Notes: a model not told the origin generated them from the sequence alone. DNA of 64,000 nt from Mycobacterium sp. (GCA_003987775.1 RXJD01000034.1:124001-188000); one strand, 5' to 3'. Positions 48,637-58,399 are shown, numbered from the stretch's first letter. A program made the numbers and translations.

Positions 48637-48668
48637 TTGAATCGTTAGTTTCGAATTGCACGATTCAA
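48637..48668. promoter_or_regulatory. 32-bp perfectly spaced dyad upstream of the small peptide gene
   Basis: TTGAATCGT (48637-48645) and ACGATTCAA (48660-48668) are 9-bp inverted arms placed exactly symmetrically around a central TTCGAA palindrome (48650-48655). It ends 22 bp before the ATG of the 26-codon ORF. It looks like an operator for a dimeric or tetrameric regulator, but an RNA role is possible. The likely regulator is not in the immediate vicinity. Confidence 0.6.
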
Positions 48669-48690
48669 CCAGCGAATTGAAGGAGAAGTT

Positions 48691-48771
48691 ATGTCCCACG
48701 AAATGTTGTTCGGCGAGCACGAGATCGTCTACACGGCGCCGATTTACAGCGCGACCGACGTCTGCGAGTAG
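48691..48771 (+). CDS. 26-residue peptide, candidate precursor of a P450-modified RiPP
   Basis: ATG 48691 is preceded by GAAGGAGAAG (AAGGAG, 5 nt spacing), one of the best ribosome binding sites in the window. The peptide is acidic: N-terminus MSHEMLFGEHE, C-terminus IYSATDVCE, with Y14, Y19 and a penultimate C25 as possible modification sites. It has no hydrophobic signal sequence. A large stem-loop and a P450 gene follow on the same strand. Size, acidity and neighbour resemble precursor genes such as mftA, but there is no clear similarity to MftA or to a known family. The function is inferred only. Confidence 0.6.
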   Translation: MSHEMLFGEHEIVYTAPIYSATDVCE

Positions 48772-48788
48772 AGACGCCGAGTTGGTTT

Positions 48789-48834
48789 GCTACCGACCCC
48801 GGCAGTGCCTGCGCACGTCGGGGTCATCGGTAGC
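48789..48834 (+). promoter_or_regulatory. stem-loop between peptide gene and P450 gene
   Basis: GCTACCGACCCCG (48789-48801) pairs with the two segments CGGGG (48819-48823) and TCGGTAGC (48827-48834), leaving a 3-nt bulge and a 17-nt loop. It has no T run, so it would act as an attenuator or an mRNA-stabilising barrier giving more peptide than P450. Such elements are common between RiPP precursor and maturase genes. Confidence 0.55.
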
Positions 48835-48860
48835 TTCGGCCCGAGCCCGAACGGATCTGC

Positions 48861-50099
48861 ATGACAATCTGCTCAACGCCCAGCCTGCTCGGTGTGGACC
48901 TCACCGACCCGGATAACTTCGCCGACGGCTTCCCGTATGACATCTTCGAGTCCCATCGCCGCGAGGCGCCGGTGTTCTGGCATGGGCCCACCGAGCACAC
49001 GCCCGATGACGAAGGCTTCTGGTCGGTCGCAACGTATGCCGAAACCATTGCCGTGCTGCGTGATTCGACGACGTACTCGTCAGAGACCGGCGGTAAGCGG
49101 CCGTTCGGCGGCACCTTGCTGCAAGACTTCCCGGTGTCCGGCCGGCTGATCAACATGATGGACGACCCGCGGCACGGCGCTATCCGGCGGTTGGTCAGCT
49201 CCGGTCTGGGACCCCGGGTGATCGGCCGGATCGAGGACGACCTGCGACGCCGGGCGCGCCGGTTGTTCGATCAGATCAAACCTGGCGAGGTATTCGACTT
49301 CGCCGTCGACGTCGCGGCCGAACTGCCCACGCAGATGATCTGCATTCTGCTCGGGGTGCCCGAGGTCGACCGGCACTGGCTGTTCGAAGAGATCGAGGCC
49401 GGCCTGAACTTCCGCGGCTCCCGCACGGCGTTCGTCTCATGGATCTACGGCACCGACGCACAGTCCCGGCGCGACGAATACGGACGTGAGCTGATCGCCT
49501 GCAAGCGGGCCGAGCCGGCCGACGACATGTTGTCGATCGTGGCCAACGCCACCGTCGACGGCAGGCCGTTCATGTCGGACGAAGAGGTCTATCTGTTCTT
49601 TCATCAGCTGTTCAGCGCGGGCAGTGACACCACCCGCAGCGTCACCTCCGTCAGCCTGCTCGCCCTGGCCGAACAGCCCGATCAATGGCGCCGGCTTCGC
49701 CATGACATCAGCATGTTGCCCACGGCGATCGAGGAATTCGTGCGATGGACGACTCCGTCACCGTCCAAGCGGCGCACCGCCACTCGTGATGTCACCCTCG
49801 CCGGGCAGCGCATCGAGGCGGGCCAGAAGGTACTGGTCTGGGATGCCTCGGCCAACCGCGACCCCAGGGTGTTCGAACGGGCGGACGAATTCGACATCAC
49901 CCGAAAGCCCAATCCGCATCTGGGGTTCGGGCAGGGCGTGCACTATTGCCTGGGCGCCACCCTGGCCCGCCTGGAGCTGCGGGTGTTCTTCGAGGAACTG
50001 TTGCCGCGGTTCGAGGGCATCGAGGTGGTAGCGCCGCCGCAGTGGGTCGGCAGCAACCGGCGCAACGGGCTGAGCAGCCTGATGGTCCGGATGCACTGA
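48861..50099 (+). CDS. cytochrome P450
   Basis: A complete 412-residue class I bacterial P450. The oxygen-activation helix has AGSDTT (residues 253-258), then the ExxR motif in EEFVR, and the haem loop [10 protein letters not shown] with C363 as thiolate ligand. No redox partner is encoded beside it. The start ATG 48861 has only a weak Shine-Dalgarno. It lies between the 26-codon peptide ORF and atsA, and interrupts the conserved rpsQ-atsA order. It may oxidise a small lipid or sterol, as many mycobacterial P450s do, or act on the small peptide. Confidence 0.93.
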   Translation: MTICSTPSLLGVDLTDPDNFADGFPYDIFESHRREAPVFWHGPTEHTPDDEGFWSVATYAETIAVLRDSTTYSSETGGKRPFGGTLLQDFPVSGRLINMMDDPRHGAIRRLVSSGLGPRVIGRIEDDLRRRARRLFDQIKPGEVFDFAVDVAAELPTQMICILLGVPEVDRHWLFEEIEAGLNFRGSRTAFVSWIYGTDAQSRRDEYGRELIACKRAEPADDMLSIVANATVDGRPFMSDEEVYLFFHQLFSAGSDTTRSVTSVSLLALAEQPDQWRRLRHDISMLPTAIEEFVRWTTPSPSKRRTATRDVTLAGQRIEAGQKVLVWDASANRDPRVFERADEFDITRKPNPHLGFGQGVHYCLGATLARLELRVFFEELLPRFEGIEVVAPPQWVGSNRRNGLSSLMVRMH

Positions 50100-50204
50100 C
50101 GCCAACCCCGGGAGATGCCCGCAGAATCTCAGCCGATTACTACATAGCGCGTGTAATGTCCTCGGTCGTTCGGGTGGTCAATACAACGGTAAGGCTGGCG
50201 GTAT

Positions 50205-52565
50205 ATGACGGGGCAGTCGAGTCAATTCCAGGGCAAGATCGAGCTGGACATTCGTGATTCGGAACCGGACTGGGGGCCCTACGCGGCGCCGACCGCGCCC
50301 GAGAATGCGCCCAACATCCTGTACCTGGTATGGGACGACACCGGGATCGCGACCTGGGACTGCTTCGGCGGACTGGTGGAGATGCCGGCAATGACGCGGA
50401 TCGCCGAGCGCGGCGTGCGCCTGTCGCAGTTCCACACGACCGCCCTGTGCTCCCCGACCCGCGCGTCGCTGCTCACCGGCCGCAACGCCACCACCGTCGG
50501 CATGGCCACCATCGAAGAGTTCACCGACGGCTTCCCCAACTGCAACGGGCGTATCCCGGCCGATACCGCATTGCTCTCCGAGGTGCTTGCCGAGCACGGC
50601 TACAACACCTACTGCGTGGGTAAGTGGCACTTGACGCCGCTGGAGGAGTCCAGCATGGCCGCCACCAAACGGCACTGGCCGACTTCGCGCGGCTTCGAGC
50701 GCTTCTACGGTTTCATGGGCGGCGAGACCGACCAGTGGTACCCCGACCTGATGTACGACAACCATCCGGTGAACCCGCCTGCCACCCCGGAGGAGGGCTA
50801 TCACCTGTCGAAAGACCTCGCGGACAAGACGATTCAGTTCATCCGCGACGCCAAGGTGATCGCGCCCGACAAACCGTGGTTCAGCTACGTCTGCCCCGGC
50901 GCCGGTCACGCGCCGCACCACGTCTTCACCGAATGGGCCGACAAATACGACGGTGTGTTCGACATGGGCTACGAGAAGTACCGCGAGATCGCACTGGAAA
51001 AGCAGAAGGCGATGGGCATCGTGCCGCCCGACACCGAGTTGTCGCCGATCAACCCCTACCTCGACGTCAAGGGGCCCAACGGCGAGCAGTGGCCGCTGCA
51101 GGACACGGTGCGGCCCTGGGATTCCCTGAACGACGAAGAGAAAAAGTTGTTCAGCCGGATGGCCGAGGTGTTCGCCGGCTTCCTCAGCTACACCGATGCG
51201 CAGATCGGGCGGATCCTGGACTACCTGGAAGAGTCCGGCCAGCTCGACAACACCATCATCGTGGTGATTTCCGACAACGGGGCCAGCGGCGAAGGCGGCC
51301 CGAACGGATCGGTCAACGAAGGCAAGTTCTTCAACGGCTACATCGACAGCGTCGAGGAGAGCATGAAGCTCTTCGATCAGCTCGGCGGACCGCAGACCTA
51401 CAACCACTACCCGATCGGGTGGGCGATGGCCTTCAACACGCCCTACAAGCTGTTCAAGCGCTACGCCTCGCACGAGGGTGGGATCGCGGACACCGCAATC
51501 ATCTCCTGGCCCAACGGCATCGCCGCGCACGGCGAGGTCCGGGACAACTACGTCAACGTCAGCGACATCACGCCGACCGTCTACGACCTGCTGGGCATGA
51601 CGCCGCCGGATACCGTCAAAGGCATTCCGCAGAAGCCGCTGGACGGAGTGAGTTTCAAGGCGGCCCTTGATGATTCGGGCGCGGACACCGGTAAGAAGAC
51701 CCAGTTCTACACGATGCTGGGCACCCGCGGGATCTGGCATGAGGGATGGTTCGCCAACACCGTGCACGCCGCCACCCCGGCCGGCTGGTCGCACTTCGAC
51801 GCCGACCGCTGGGAGCTGTTCCACATCGAAGCCGACCGCAGTCAGTGCCACGACCTGGCCGCCGAGCAGCCGGAGAAGCTCGAGGAACTCAAGGCGCTGT
51901 GGTATTCCGAGGCCGAGAAGTACAACGGACTGCCGCTGTCGGACCTCAACATCATGGAAACCATGATGCGGTCGCGGCCCTACCTGGTGGGCGAGCGGGA
52001 CAGTTACGTCTACTACCCCGATTGCGCTGACGTCAGCATCGGCGCCGCCGCGGAGATCCGTGGCCGCTCCTTCGCCGTGCTGGCCGACGTGACGGTGGAC
52101 ACCACCGGTGCCGAAGGAGTGCTCTACAAACAGGGCGGAGCGCACGGCGGGCACGTGCTGTTCATCCAGGACGGCCGCCTGCAATACGTGTACAACTTCC
52201 TCGGCGAACGCCACCAGCAGATCCAGTCCAACGGCCCGATTCCGTTGGGCCGGCACCTGTTCGGTGTCCGCTACGAGCGCACCGGCACCGTCGCCGACAG
52301 CCATACGCCGATCGGCACCGTGACGCTGTATTTCGACGAACACCCCGTCGGCACGCTTCCCGACGTCGTCACCCATCCCGGAACGTTCGGGCTGGCCGGT
52401 GCCGGCATCACGGTGGGCCGCAACGGCGGCTCGGCGGTGTCCAGCAAGTACAAGGCGCCGTTCGTACTCACCGGGGCCAGCGTCGCCGAGGTGACTATCG
52501 ACCTGTCGGGCCGGCCCTACGAAGACGTGGAAAAGGATCTCGCGCTTGCCTTTTCGCGCGACTGA
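50205..52565 (+). CDS. atsA: type I arylsulfatase AtsA
   Basis: A 786-residue formylglycine-dependent sulfatase (Rv0711-like). The signature C-x-P-x-R is LCSPTRASLLTGR with C82 as the residue converted to formylglycine; metal ligands include DD in LVWDDTG and DNG in VISDNGASGEGG. A C-terminal beta-sandwich domain follows after about residue 600. No signal peptide is seen. ATG 50205 has a modest Shine-Dalgarno. The gene for the activating enzyme follows two genes downstream. Confidence 0.95.
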   Translation: MTGQSSQFQGKIELDIRDSEPDWGPYAAPTAPENAPNILYLVWDDTGIATWDCFGGLVEMPAMTRIAERGVRLSQFHTTALCSPTRASLLTGRNATTVGMATIEEFTDGFPNCNGRIPADTALLSEVLAEHGYNTYCVGKWHLTPLEESSMAATKRHWPTSRGFERFYGFMGGETDQWYPDLMYDNHPVNPPATPEEGYHLSKDLADKTIQFIRDAKVIAPDKPWFSYVCPGAGHAPHHVFTEWADKYDGVFDMGYEKYREIALEKQKAMGIVPPDTELSPINPYLDVKGPNGEQWPLQDTVRPWDSLNDEEKKLFSRMAEVFAGFLSYTDAQIGRILDYLEESGQLDNTIIVVISDNGASGEGGPNGSVNEGKFFNGYIDSVEESMKLFDQLGGPQTYNHYPIGWAMAFNTPYKLFKRYASHEGGIADTAIISWPNGIAAHGEVRDNYVNVSDITPTVYDLLGMTPPDTVKGIPQKPLDGVSFKAALDDSGADTGKKTQFYTMLGTRGIWHEGWFANTVHAATPAGWSHFDADRWELFHIEADRSQCHDLAAEQPEKLEELKALWYSEAEKYNGLPLSDLNIMETMMRSRPYLVGERDSYVYYPDCADVSIGAAAEIRGRSFAVLADVTVDTTGAEGVLYKQGGAHGGHVLFIQDGRLQYVYNFLGERHQQIQSNGPIPLGRHLFGVRYERTGTVADSHTPIGTVTLYFDEHPVGTLPDVVTHPGTFGLAGAGITVGRNGGSAVSSKYKAPFVLTGASVAEVTIDLSGRPYEDVEKDLALAFSRD

Positions 52566-52566
52566 G

Positions 52567-53208
52567 ATGTCGGCGAGACGGCTGGTGGCCCTGGTCTGCC
52601 TGCTGGGTGCGCTGACCGGTTGCCAAACCCGCGGCGGAGGCTCGGGCGCGGCGCCACCGCATCCGGACCCAGCCGAACCGGTGCCCGGCATCGCGCCGAC
52701 CCACCCCGATCGCATACCGCCGGACGCCGCGGCCTGCGTCGTCGCACCGATCGGCGACGGCGAGCCCACCGTGGCTACGGTGTCCGACCCGGAGGCGCCC
52801 CGGATCACGATCAGCGTGCCGCGCGGCTGGACTTCAGCTCCCGGCGCGGGTGATACGGCACTGACGGCGAGCGGTCCCGACACCCTGTCGGCGACGGTGA
52901 CCATCGCGGCCACCGACCTGACGCCCGAAAGCGCGTTCCTGCGCCACACGGCGACGGCCGGCGGTGCCCTGCCGCGGCTGAAGTTCTCGATAACCGGTTC
53001 GCCGTTCTGTGGCTACAGCAGTCAGCAACTCACCGGCACACTGCAAGGGCCCTCCGGCGGAATCGACTTCGCCGATCGGGTCACCCACATCTGGACCAAC
53101 ACCAGGCAATATCTGGTGACCATCCATGTGCAAGCGCACGTGGGCACGCCCGGTTTCAAGGAGGCGAGGTCCAGTTTGACCCAGGACTTCGCGGTCGTCA
53201 TACCCTGA
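52567..53208 (+). CDS. predicted lipoprotein
   Basis: A 213-residue lipoprotein: signal peptide MSARRLVALVCLLGALTGC with lipobox LTGC (Cys19), a Pro/Gly-rich linker, and a soluble domain starting near ITISVPRGWTSA that resembles LpqN/LpqT-type Mog1/PsbP-fold proteins. Family assignment is by eye. It starts 1 bp after atsA and ends 1 bp before the FGE gene, so all three are surely one transcript. In M. tuberculosis atsA is followed directly by Rv0712; I do not recall a lipoprotein there. Confidence 0.8.
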   Translation: MSARRLVALVCLLGALTGCQTRGGGSGAAPPHPDPAEPVPGIAPTHPDRIPPDAAACVVAPIGDGEPTVATVSDPEAPRITISVPRGWTSAPGAGDTALTASGPDTLSATVTIAATDLTPESAFLRHTATAGGALPRLKFSITGSPFCGYSSQQLTGTLQGPSGGIDFADRVTHIWTNTRQYLVTIHVQAHVGTPGFKEARSSLTQDFAVVIP

Positions 53209-53209
53209 G

Positions 53210-54103
53210 GTGGTGCTGACGGAGCTGGTTGAACTTCCGGGCGGGTCCTTCCGGATGGGGTCGACGAGCTTCTATCCCGAGGAAGCGCCGATCCACACCG
53301 TGACCGTGGCCCCGTTCGCGGTGGAGCGTCACCCGGTGACCAATGCGCAATTCGCCGAATTCGTAGACGCCACAGGCTATGTGACGGTGGCGGAGCAGGC
53401 GCTGGACCCGGCGCTGTATCCCGGCGCCAACCCGGCGGACCTGGTTCCGGGGGCGATGGTGTTCCGGCCGACGGCGGGTCCGGTCGATCTGCGCGACTGG
53501 CGGCAGTGGTGGGACTGGGCTCCGGAAGCCTGCTGGCGCCGGCCGTTCGGGGCAGACAGTGATGTACTTGACCGGCCTGAGCATCCCGTCGTGCAGGTGG
53601 CCTATCCCGATGCGGCGGCCTACGCCCGCTGGGCCGGACGGCGGCTGCCGACCGAGGCCGAATGGGAGTACGCGGCCCGCGCCGGAGCGACGGGGACTTA
53701 CGCATGGGGGGACGAAGAGAAGCCCGGTGGCCGGCTGATGGCCAACACCTGGCAGGGCAGGTTCCCGTATCGCAACGACGGTGCGCTGGGCTGGATCGGC
53801 ACCTCGCCGGTGGGGACGTTCCCGGCCAACGGCTTCGGCCTGGTCGACATGATCGGCAACGTCTGGGAGTGGACGACGACCGAGTTCAGTGCACACCACC
53901 GAATCTCGCAGCCGCCCAAGTCCTGTTGCACGCCGACCGGTCCGGCCGATCCGACAGTCAGCCAGACCCTCAAAGGCGGATCGCACCTGTGCGCGCCGGA
54001 GTACTGCCACCGCTACCGGCCCGCCGCGCGATCGCCGCAATCGCAGGACACCGCAACCACCCATATCGGCTTCCGGTGCGTGTTGGATTCAAAGTCGCGC
54101 TGA
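53210..54103 (+). CDS. formylglycine-generating enzyme
   Basis: A 297-residue FGE/SUMF1-type copper oxygenase that converts the AtsA cysteine to formylglycine; close to the structurally studied Rv0712. N-terminal LPGGSFRMGS, the RLPTEAEWEYAARAGA segment, NVWEWTTTEF, and the active-site pair C261 and C266 in GGSHLCAPEYCHRYRP. GTG 53210 overlaps nothing but is only 1 nt from the previous stop. Substrate is very likely AtsA. Confidence 0.94.
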   Translation: MVLTELVELPGGSFRMGSTSFYPEEAPIHTVTVAPFAVERHPVTNAQFAEFVDATGYVTVAEQALDPALYPGANPADLVPGAMVFRPTAGPVDLRDWRQWWDWAPEACWRRPFGADSDVLDRPEHPVVQVAYPDAAAYARWAGRRLPTEAEWEYAARAGATGTYAWGDEEKPGGRLMANTWQGRFPYRNDGALGWIGTSPVGTFPANGFGLVDMIGNVWEWTTTEFSAHHRISQPPKSCCTPTGPADPTVSQTLKGGSHLCAPEYCHRYRPAARSPQSQDTATTHIGFRCVLDSKSR

Positions 54104-54200
54104 ACAAATGCGTGTATGTGTCGCTCGGTGCCTGGTCGCCGGTTAGTGTGTGACGAGTTTCACCGACCTCGCCCGTGCTGTCACCGAAAGGCCGCGACCG

Positions 54201-55139
54201 ATGAGCCACCAGGCCCCGCCGCCCGCACCCCCGGCACCGCCCACCCCGTCGGCGCCGTCATCGCCGCCGCCGAAGTCTTCCTCGCGGGGCAGGCGCATTC
54301 TGATCGACCTCGGCGTGATTCTGGCCGTGGTCGTGGTCTACGTGCTCTCGCTGGTCGGTGTGCACCTGCTGGCCACCTCGGCCGAAGGACTTCCCGAGCC
54401 GGACTTCGGCACCACCGACGACACCGTGGTGCAGGTCAAGGTCGAGGAGCTGGACACGGTCAACAACCGCCTCAAGGTGAGTGTGCTTGTCGTTCCGGAG
54501 GATTCGAAGTTCGACAAGAAGTTCCACGTGTTGACCCAGGATCTGACCGTCCGGATGTATCCGGAGAACGACCTGGGCGACCTGCAGTACCCGGTCGGCA
54601 AGTCGCCGGCGCAACAGACCACCTACCTGGACGCGGAGGGCGATCCGGCCAACTGGCCCTTCGACTCCTACAGCACCGGCACCATCTCCGCGCAGGTCTT
54701 CGGCGGGACCGGGGAGAACCGCTCGGTCGAGGACGCGCGCGTCGAGGTGATCGGATCGGTGGGCGGCTGGGACGTGACCGTGCGACGGGTCGGTGAATCC
54801 ACTCAGAGCTCCCCGCGGCCCGACAACGTGATCATCACCTTGCACCGGTCCAAGAGCACGCTGATCTTCGACGTCGGCATCGTGCTGGTACTGCTCGCCC
54901 TGCCCGCCCTGGCGCTGTGGGTGTCCATCCCGATGGCGTTGGGCAAGAAGAAGTTTCTGCCACCGTTCGTCTCGTGGTTCGCCGCCATGCTGTTCGCGGT
55001 GGTGCCGTTGCGAAATATCTTCCCCGGGAAGCCGCCGGAAGGGTCATGGGTCGACCAGGCCATCACGCTGTGGGTGCTGCTCGCACTGATCGTCGCGATG
55101 ACGCTGTTCATCCTGGCCTATCGAAAACAGTCGGACTGA
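54201..55139 (+). CDS. DUF4436 membrane protein, copy 1
   Basis: A 312-residue protein like Rv0713: Pro-rich N-terminal tail, one membrane helix at about residues 35-58 ([20 protein letters not shown]), an extracytoplasmic beta-rich domain with YPENDLGDLQYPVGKSPAQ and DWPFDSY-type motifs (here NWPFDSYSTGT), then three C-terminal helices around FLPPFVSWFAAMLF. ATG 54201 is preferred over GTG 54150 because GAAAGG precedes it. Function unknown. First of four copies in the window. Confidence 0.85.
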   Translation: MSHQAPPPAPPAPPTPSAPSSPPPKSSSRGRRILIDLGVILAVVVVYVLSLVGVHLLATSAEGLPEPDFGTTDDTVVQVKVEELDTVNNRLKVSVLVVPEDSKFDKKFHVLTQDLTVRMYPENDLGDLQYPVGKSPAQQTTYLDAEGDPANWPFDSYSTGTISAQVFGGTGENRSVEDARVEVIGSVGGWDVTVRRVGESTQSSPRPDNVIITLHRSKSTLIFDVGIVLVLLALPALALWVSIPMALGKKKFLPPFVSWFAAMLFAVVPLRNIFPGKPPEGSWVDQAITLWVLLALIVAMTLFILAYRKQSD

Positions 55140-55155
55140 GGTCCGGCCCGGGACT

Positions 55156-56277
55156 TCACTCCGCCTGCAGCGAGCCGCCCACCGCGCCGATCGCGTCGAC
55201 GGCCTCGGACACCCTGGCCTGGAATCCGGGCGGCAGCGGGATGTAGCCGACCCTGTTCAGGTCGACCTGACCCGGCCCGATCGCGGCCTGCAGGAACGCT
55301 TTGACCGCGAGTGCGACATCGGCTGTGGGGTACTTGGAGCAGACGATCTCGTAGGTGGCCAGCACGATCGGGTACACGTCCGGTTGGGCCGGGTTGTAGA
55401 ACGACGAGATGTCGAGCACGAGGTTGTTGCCCTCGCCGACGATCTTGGCCCCGCTGATGGTCTTGCCGACGGTGTCGGTGCCGATCCGCACCGGCCGCAG
55501 CGACCGGCGGCTGGCGGGTGTCTTGATCTCGGCGGCGTAGAGACCTTGTTCGAGCGCGAAGGACAATTCGTTGTAGCTGATCGCACCCTCGGTGGTCTTG
55601 ACCAACTCCGCCGTGCCCTTGTTGCCGACGGCGCCGATGCCGATGCCGCCGTTGAATGCCTTGCCGGTGCCTTGTTTCCATGCGCCGGCCGACGCGGCGT
55701 TCAGATAGGACTGGAAGTTGTCGGTGGTGCCGGACGCGTCGCTGCGGTAGACGACGCGGATGTCTTCGGCCGGCATCGACGCGTTCAGCGCGGTGAGCGC
55801 GGGGTCGTCCCAGCGCGTGATGGTGCCGTTGAAAATTCTGGCGAGGGTGGGTCCGTCGAGCACCAGGGTGTCCACGTTGGCCAGGTTGTACGTGATGGCC
55901 ATGGGGCCGAACACGACGGGAAGGTTCCAGGCATCGGCCCCGCCGCACCGCTCTTTGGCGGCGGCGTACTGGTCACCTGACAGGGGCGTGTCCGAGCCGG
56001 CCAAATCGGTTTTGCCGGAGAGGAATTCGTTGATCCCGGCGCCGGAACCGATGGCATTGTAGTTGAGCGTCTGTTGGGTGCAGGCCTTGTGGTAGGCATC
56101 GACGAACCGTGTCATTGCATGGGCCTGTGCGGTGGAGCCGCTGGCGAGCAGCGTCTGCTTACCGCCGCAGTCCACCTTGGCCCCGCTGACGTAGGGGAGA
56201 GTGGCCTGCGCGGTGGTGCAGGCCGAGAGCACCAGCGCACCCGTGGCCAGCAGGCTGACGGCAGACGGTCGGAGCAC
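55156..56277 (-). CDS. PstS-like phosphate-binding lipoprotein
   Basis: A 373-residue periplasmic phosphate-binding protein. Signal peptide [19 protein letters not shown] with lipobox LSAC; phosphate-contact motifs [31 protein letters not shown] and [14 protein letters not shown] 56277 is the start because it places the signal peptide at the N-terminus. No pstCAB genes are beside it; it stands alone inside the DUF4436 array, on the opposite strand. A GGTGAAC (GTTCACC on its strand) at 56411-56417 may be a RegX3-type phosphate-response half site. Confidence 0.87.
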   Translation of the reverse strand: MLRPSAVSLLATGALVLSACTTAQATLPYVSGAKVDCGGKQTLLASGSTAQAHAMTRFVDAYHKACTQQTLNYNAIGSGAGINEFLSGKTDLAGSDTPLSGDQYAAAKERCGGADAWNLPVVFGPMAITYNLANVDTLVLDGPTLARIFNGTITRWDDPALTALNASMPAEDIRVVYRSDASGTTDNFQSYLNAASAGAWKQGTGKAFNGGIGIGAVGNKGTAELVKTTEGAISYNELSFALEQGLYAAEIKTPASRRSLRPVRIGTDTVGKTISGAKIVGEGNNLVLDISSFYNPAQPDVYPIVLATYEIVCSKYPTADVALAVKAFLQAAIGPGQVDLNRVGYIPLPPGFQARVSEAVDAIGAVGGSLQAE

Positions 56278-56505
56278 ACTGACATTTACAACTGCCGGAA
56301 TAGGCCTACAGGCAAACGCCCGGTGAACCGGCAGCCCGCTCTGGATGAACGTCTGGCGTGCCGCGGCGGGCAGCGGATCCGGCCCCTGGATTGCCGCCAG
56401 ATGTATTGTGGGTGAACGTAATTCAGTCGAGGCGCGGGGGTTCGGTGAGTTCGCTAGCATCTGACTGCGCCTCGACGGAGGCGGCGTGGTGAGCGGAGGT
56501 GCGTG

Positions 56506-57480
56506 GTGACCACCGAAGCCCCACCCACCCCTACGCCGGAGAAACCCACCCCGGCAGCGGAGAAGCCGCCCAAGAAAAAGAAGAAGAAGCCGGCGGGCAG
56601 GAAGCAGCAGAAGCCCCGCATCCTGGTGGGCATCATCATCCTGACGGTCATAGTCATCTTCTATGTCCTCTCGCTGGTCGGCGTTCACTTCCTGCAGAGG
56701 TCAGAGGGGCCGCTGCCGCCGCTGGACCTCAGCCAGGGTGGTGGCGATGCCACGATCGTGCAGCTGCGCCTCGAGGAGCTGAAGCCGGTAGCCAACCGGC
56801 TGACCGTGGCTGTGCTTGTCTATCCGAGCATTTCGTCGTACGACAACCGCTTCGACGTGCTGGGCACCGACGTCGCGGTGCGGCTGTATCCCACCAGCGA
56901 CCTGGGCGACCTGCACTACCCGAAGGGCAAGGCGCCGGCACAGCTGATCACCACCGTGGAAGCCCACGGCGATCCCGGCAACTGGCCTTTCGACTCCTAC
57001 CGCACCGAACCGATTGCCGCCGACGCGTTCGTGGGACCCGGTGACAACCTCAAGAAGGTGCCTGCCCGCGTGGAGGTGACCGGAGCGCTCGATGGGTGGG
57101 AGATCAGCGTCAACCGCGTGCATGATCCCGCCGCGCTTCCCACCTCACGCGCCATGGACAACGGAAACGTCGTCATCACTTTCAAGAGGGCCAAGGGCCC
57201 GCTGATCTTCGACCTGGGCATCTGCCTGGTGCTCATCGCGCTGCCCACCCTGGCCCTGCTGGTGGCCGTCCCGATGGCTCTGGGCAGGAGGAAGTTTTTG
57301 CCGCCGTTCGCAACCTGGTACGCCGCAAACCTGTTCGCCATCGTCCCGCTGCGCAACATCCTTCCGGGCGCTCCGCCACCGGGCTCGTGGATCGACCAGG
57401 CGATCGTGCAGTGGGTGCTGATCGCGCTGGTGACCGCGATGAGCCTGTACATCGTCGCTTGGGTCCGGCAGGGAGACTGA
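56506..57480 (+). CDS. DUF4436 membrane protein, copy 2
   Basis: A 324-residue paralogue of copy 1 with a strongly basic cytoplasmic tail ([18 protein letters not shown]), one helix near residues 45-65, the shared [20 protein letters not shown] and [12 protein letters not shown] motifs, and three C-terminal helices with [20 protein letters not shown]. The second GTG (56506) is preferred because GGAGG is 6 nt upstream. It is divergent from pstS and followed by copy 3 after 16 bp. Confidence 0.85.
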   Translation: MTTEAPPTPTPEKPTPAAEKPPKKKKKKPAGRKQQKPRILVGIIILTVIVIFYVLSLVGVHFLQRSEGPLPPLDLSQGGGDATIVQLRLEELKPVANRLTVAVLVYPSISSYDNRFDVLGTDVAVRLYPTSDLGDLHYPKGKAPAQLITTVEAHGDPGNWPFDSYRTEPIAADAFVGPGDNLKKVPARVEVTGALDGWEISVNRVHDPAALPTSRAMDNGNVVITFKRAKGPLIFDLGICLVLIALPTLALLVAVPMALGRRKFLPPFATWYAANLFAIVPLRNILPGAPPPGSWIDQAIVQWVLIALVTAMSLYIVAWVRQGD

Positions 57481-57496
57481 TCTACCATCTGACTTC

Positions 57497-58384
57497 GTGT
57501 CTCCCGACGCTGCCACGCCTGAGTCGGAAGCTCCCGAACGCAAACACATGTCGGTGCGAAAGCACCTGCTGCTCGACTCGTCGATTCTCATCGGCTTCGT
57601 CGCGTTCTACACCTTCACCCTCCTGAACTATCAGTGGCTGGCGCCGCACCCGCTGCCCAAAGTGGACCTGCGATCCCCCAAGGACACCGTGGTGAAGGTG
57701 CACATCGACAACCTGCGCAACAAAGACAACCTGCTCGACGTGACGCTGGTGCTCAAGCCGAATGAGGCGATCGTCAACAAGAAGACCGGCCGACTCACCA
57801 CCGGCACCGCGGTGCGCTTCCCCCTGCAGGACGACATGGGGGAGGTGACGTACGACCTCGACACTGCGCCCGAACCCAAAAACACCACCATCGAGGCGCG
57901 CGGTGAGCCGCGCAACTGGCCGTTGGACACCTACACCACCGACCCGATCCGGGCGGAGTGGCTGGTCGGTGCCGGCGACGACCGCCACTACGAAGCCGCC
58001 AAGATCGAGGTGGACGGATCGGCGGACGGTTTCGACATCGACGTGGCCCGGGTTGAAGACAGCCCCAACGACGTCGTCATCACGCTGAAGCGGACCAGGG
58101 CGCAGCGGATCTTCGACATCGGTATCTGTCTAGTGCTCATCACGCTTCCGGCGGTGGCGTTGTTCGTGGCCATCCAGATGGTGACGCGCCGGCGGCCGTT
58201 CCTGCCGCCGTTCGGCACCTGGTACGCGGCCATGCTGTTCGCGGTGGTGCCGTTGCGCAACTTCCTGCCCGGCTCGCCGCCGACGGGTGCCTGGATCGAC
58301 CAAGGGTTGGTGATCTGGGTGTTGCTGGGACTGGCCGCCGCCATGGTGATCTACATCGTGGCGTGGTACCGAGACCGGGCCTGA
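57497..58384 (+). CDS. DUF4436 membrane protein, copy 3
   Basis: A 295-residue paralogue, the most diverged of the four: it lacks the LGDLQYP segment (here DDMGEVTYDLDTAPEP) but keeps NWPLDTYTTDPI and the C-terminal FLPPFGTWYAAMLFAVVPLR. GTG 57497 is the start; ATG 57548 is possible. Probably cotranscribed with copy 2. A near-perfect stem-loop (58400-58419) follows the stop codon. Confidence 0.82.
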   Translation: MSPDAATPESEAPERKHMSVRKHLLLDSSILIGFVAFYTFTLLNYQWLAPHPLPKVDLRSPKDTVVKVHIDNLRNKDNLLDVTLVLKPNEAIVNKKTGRLTTGTAVRFPLQDDMGEVTYDLDTAPEPKNTTIEARGEPRNWPLDTYTTDPIRAEWLVGAGDDRHYEAAKIEVDGSADGFDIDVARVEDSPNDVVITLKRTRAQRIFDIGICLVLITLPAVALFVAIQMVTRRRPFLPPFGTWYAAMLFAVVPLRNFLPGSPPTGAWIDQGLVIWVLLGLAAAMVIYIVAWYRDRA

Positions 58385-58399
58385 GGGTCGACGAGCAAG

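Noticed and set aside
50178-52949. 923-codon minus-strand open frame opposite atsA
   Set aside because: Shadow of atsA; the sulfatase signature and full domain are on the plus strand.
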